This document shows positions 32,650-33,817 of a DNA stretch of 33,817 bases, piece after piece. This DNA is from Bacteroidales bacterium (GTDB taxonomy: Bacteria > Bacteroidota > Bacteroidia > Bacteroidales > UBA12077). The stretch covers positions 1 through 33,817 of the forward strand of contig DAOUTQ010000016.1 of assembly GCA_030668615.1 (NCBI GenBank), given 5' to 3'. The notes beneath the pieces were generated by a model. That model made no database searches. It saw only the letters and a list, made by a program, of their open reading frames with translations, and was not told the origin of the DNA. How positions within the stretch are numbered: position 1 is the first letter of the stretch; every line of letters begins with the position of its first letter. Both the position numbers and the translations under genes were made by a program.

Positions 32650-33817
32650 TTACGTTTTACTTATGTAATCTAACAGTAATTTTGCCTTTGCATTACCAAT
32701 TTCACTTGAAATTTCATCCATAGATAATGAACGAATTTTTTTAATAGTTTTAAATTTTGTTAAAAGGGCGTCGATAGTTTTTGGACCGATACCAGGAATA
32801 TTATCTAATTCACTTTTTATGAAATTTCCTGATCGTTTATTACGATGAAATTTTATTCCAAAACGATGCGCTTCATTTCTGATATGCTGAATAACTTTTA
32901 ATGACTCAGAACTTTTGTCAAGATATAACGGAATCGGATCATCTGGATAAAAAATTTCTTCTAAGCGTTTTGCAATTCCAATAATTGCAACATTTTCTTT
33001 TATATTCAGTTTTTTAATGCTTTTTAAGGCTGCATTTAACTGTCCTTTTCCTCCATCTATAACAATCAATTGTGGCAGACTTTTATTTTCTTCTATTAAT
33101 CGTTTATACCTTCTATAAACCACCTCTTCCATTGATGCATAATCATCAGGACCTTCAACAGTTTTTATATTATAGTGTCTGTATTCTTTTGTGCTGGGCT
33201 TTGCATTTTTAAATACAACACAAGAAGCAACAGGGTTCGTTCCCTGGATATTTGAGTTGTCAAAACATTCTATATGAATAGGCAGTTCCGATAAATTTAA
33301 ATCTTTCTTAATAAGCTCCACCACTCTTTTTCCGGAATATTTTTCCTTCTTTTTTTCGTTCTTCTTTTGCTTTTCGAGTCTATAATATTTCAGGTTTCTT
33401 TCCGATAATTCCAACAATGATTTTTTATCTCCGCGAACAGGAACAGAAACATGAACACTTTCCAGTTCCACGTGGAGCGAAGTGATTATTTCTTTTGCGG
33501 TACTTCCCAGTCTATTTCGAATTTCAACTATTGTCATTAACAGCAAATCCTCAAGACTTTCATCCAATTTCTTTTTTAATTCAACAGTATGAGCCTGAAT
33601 AATTCTACCTTCAACTACTTTCAAAAAATTAACGTAAGCACTACTATTATCATCCAAAATATTAAATACATCGACATTATTTAAATTGGGACTTACAATG
33701 GTTGATTTGCTTTTATACTTTTCAAGTATTTCGATTTTTTCTTTTAATATTTGAGCCTCTTCAAATTTAAATTCTTTAGAATAATCACTCATCAGCTTTT
33801 CCAAATAAGCCATTACC
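32650..33817 (-). CDS. uvrC: UvrABC excinuclease subunit C, C-terminal two-thirds (partial at right edge)
   Basis: The frame is open to the window edge, about 389 codons; the N-terminal GIY-YIG nuclease (~200 residues) is outside. Visible parts are the UVR domain (KEFKFEEAQILKEKIEILEKY, UvrB contact), the RNase H-like second nuclease with ECFDNSNIQG, VIDGGKGQL and HRFGIKFHR (catalytic Asp/His set), and the C-terminal helix-hairpin-helix pair (LDNIPGIGPKTIDALLTKF). UvrC makes both incisions in nucleotide-excision repair. The internal Met near 33813 is not the true start, since family members need the upstream nuclease. Confidence 0.95.
   Translation of the reverse strand, partial: VMAYLEKLMSDYSKEFKFEEAQILKEKIEILEKYKSKSTIVSPNLNNVDVFNILDDNSSAYVNFLKVVEGRIIQAHTVELKKKLDESLEDLLLMTIVEIRNRLGSTAKEIITSLHVELESVHVSVPVRGDKKSLLELSERNLKYYRLEKQKKNEKKKEKYSGKRVVELIKKDLNLSELPIHIECFDNSNIQGTNPVASCVVFKNAKPSTKEYRHYNIKTVEGPDDYASMEEVVYRRYKRLIEENKSLPQLIVIDGGKGQLNAALKSIKKLNIKENVAIIGIAKRLEEIFYPDDPIPLYLDKSSESLKVIQHIRNEAHRFGIKFHRNKRSGNFIKSELDNIPGIGPKTIDALLTKFKTIKKIRSLSMDEISSEIGNAKAKLLLDYISKT

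Overview
The window is typical chromosomal DNA of an AT-rich Bacteroidota, most likely an anaerobic or facultative member near Bacteroidales/Marinilabiliales. Four things support this. Two secreted enzymes end in type IX secretion (T9SS) sorting domains. Families largely confined to this phylum are present (DUF5686 surface protein, PorT-type beta-barrel, DUF4271). Promoters match the Bacteroidota TTTG / TAnnTTTG pattern rather than -35/-10 boxes. A tungsten-type aldehyde:ferredoxin oxidoreductase suggests anaerobic metabolism. This placement is inference; there is no rRNA or other marker here.

Layout. 1-6100: an edge-truncated DUF5686 protein, a tRNA-Arg(CCT) with a clear promoter and terminator, a secreted protein made of four ~137-residue repeats, a PorT-like barrel and an alpha/beta-hydrolase-fold protein that lacks its nucleophilic serine. 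6200-10600: a T9SS-exported M1 metallopeptidase, a small zinc-ribbon protein, a YitT membrane protein and a tandem universal stress protein. 10870-15200: a DUF2975/HTH pair and a two-gene M16 peptidase operon (active plus inactive subunit). 15280-18320: a secreted endonuclease I, then dtd and an MFS exporter in one operon. 18340-19174: a REP-associated tyrosine transposase (RAYT) with its palindrome, followed by a stranded second copy of the MFS 3' end. 19280-22470: deoC and an aldehyde ferredoxin oxidoreductase, probably one operon that cleaves deoxyribose-5-phosphate and oxidises the acetaldehyde. 22459-27570: polyprenyl synthetase, an ArsR regulator, queD and polA. 27571-28032: a gene-free stretch packed with several repeat types. 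28033-33817: S41 peptidase, rnpA, hemD, DUF4271 and the C-terminal part of uvrC, all on the minus strand.

No prophage, CRISPR array, defence island or obvious new multi-gene system is visible. The best leads are: (1) the RAYT locus with a diverged, frame-preserved duplicate of the neighbouring MFS gene tail; (2) two copies of a ~104-bp bipartite palindromic element, in opposite orientation, whose stems covary while loop and half-lengths are conserved; (3) the deoC-AOR pair, whose aldolase carries an extra four-cysteine tail; (4) the hydrolase with Asn in place of Ser; (5) the four-repeat secreted protein. Everything was read by eye; no homology search was run.
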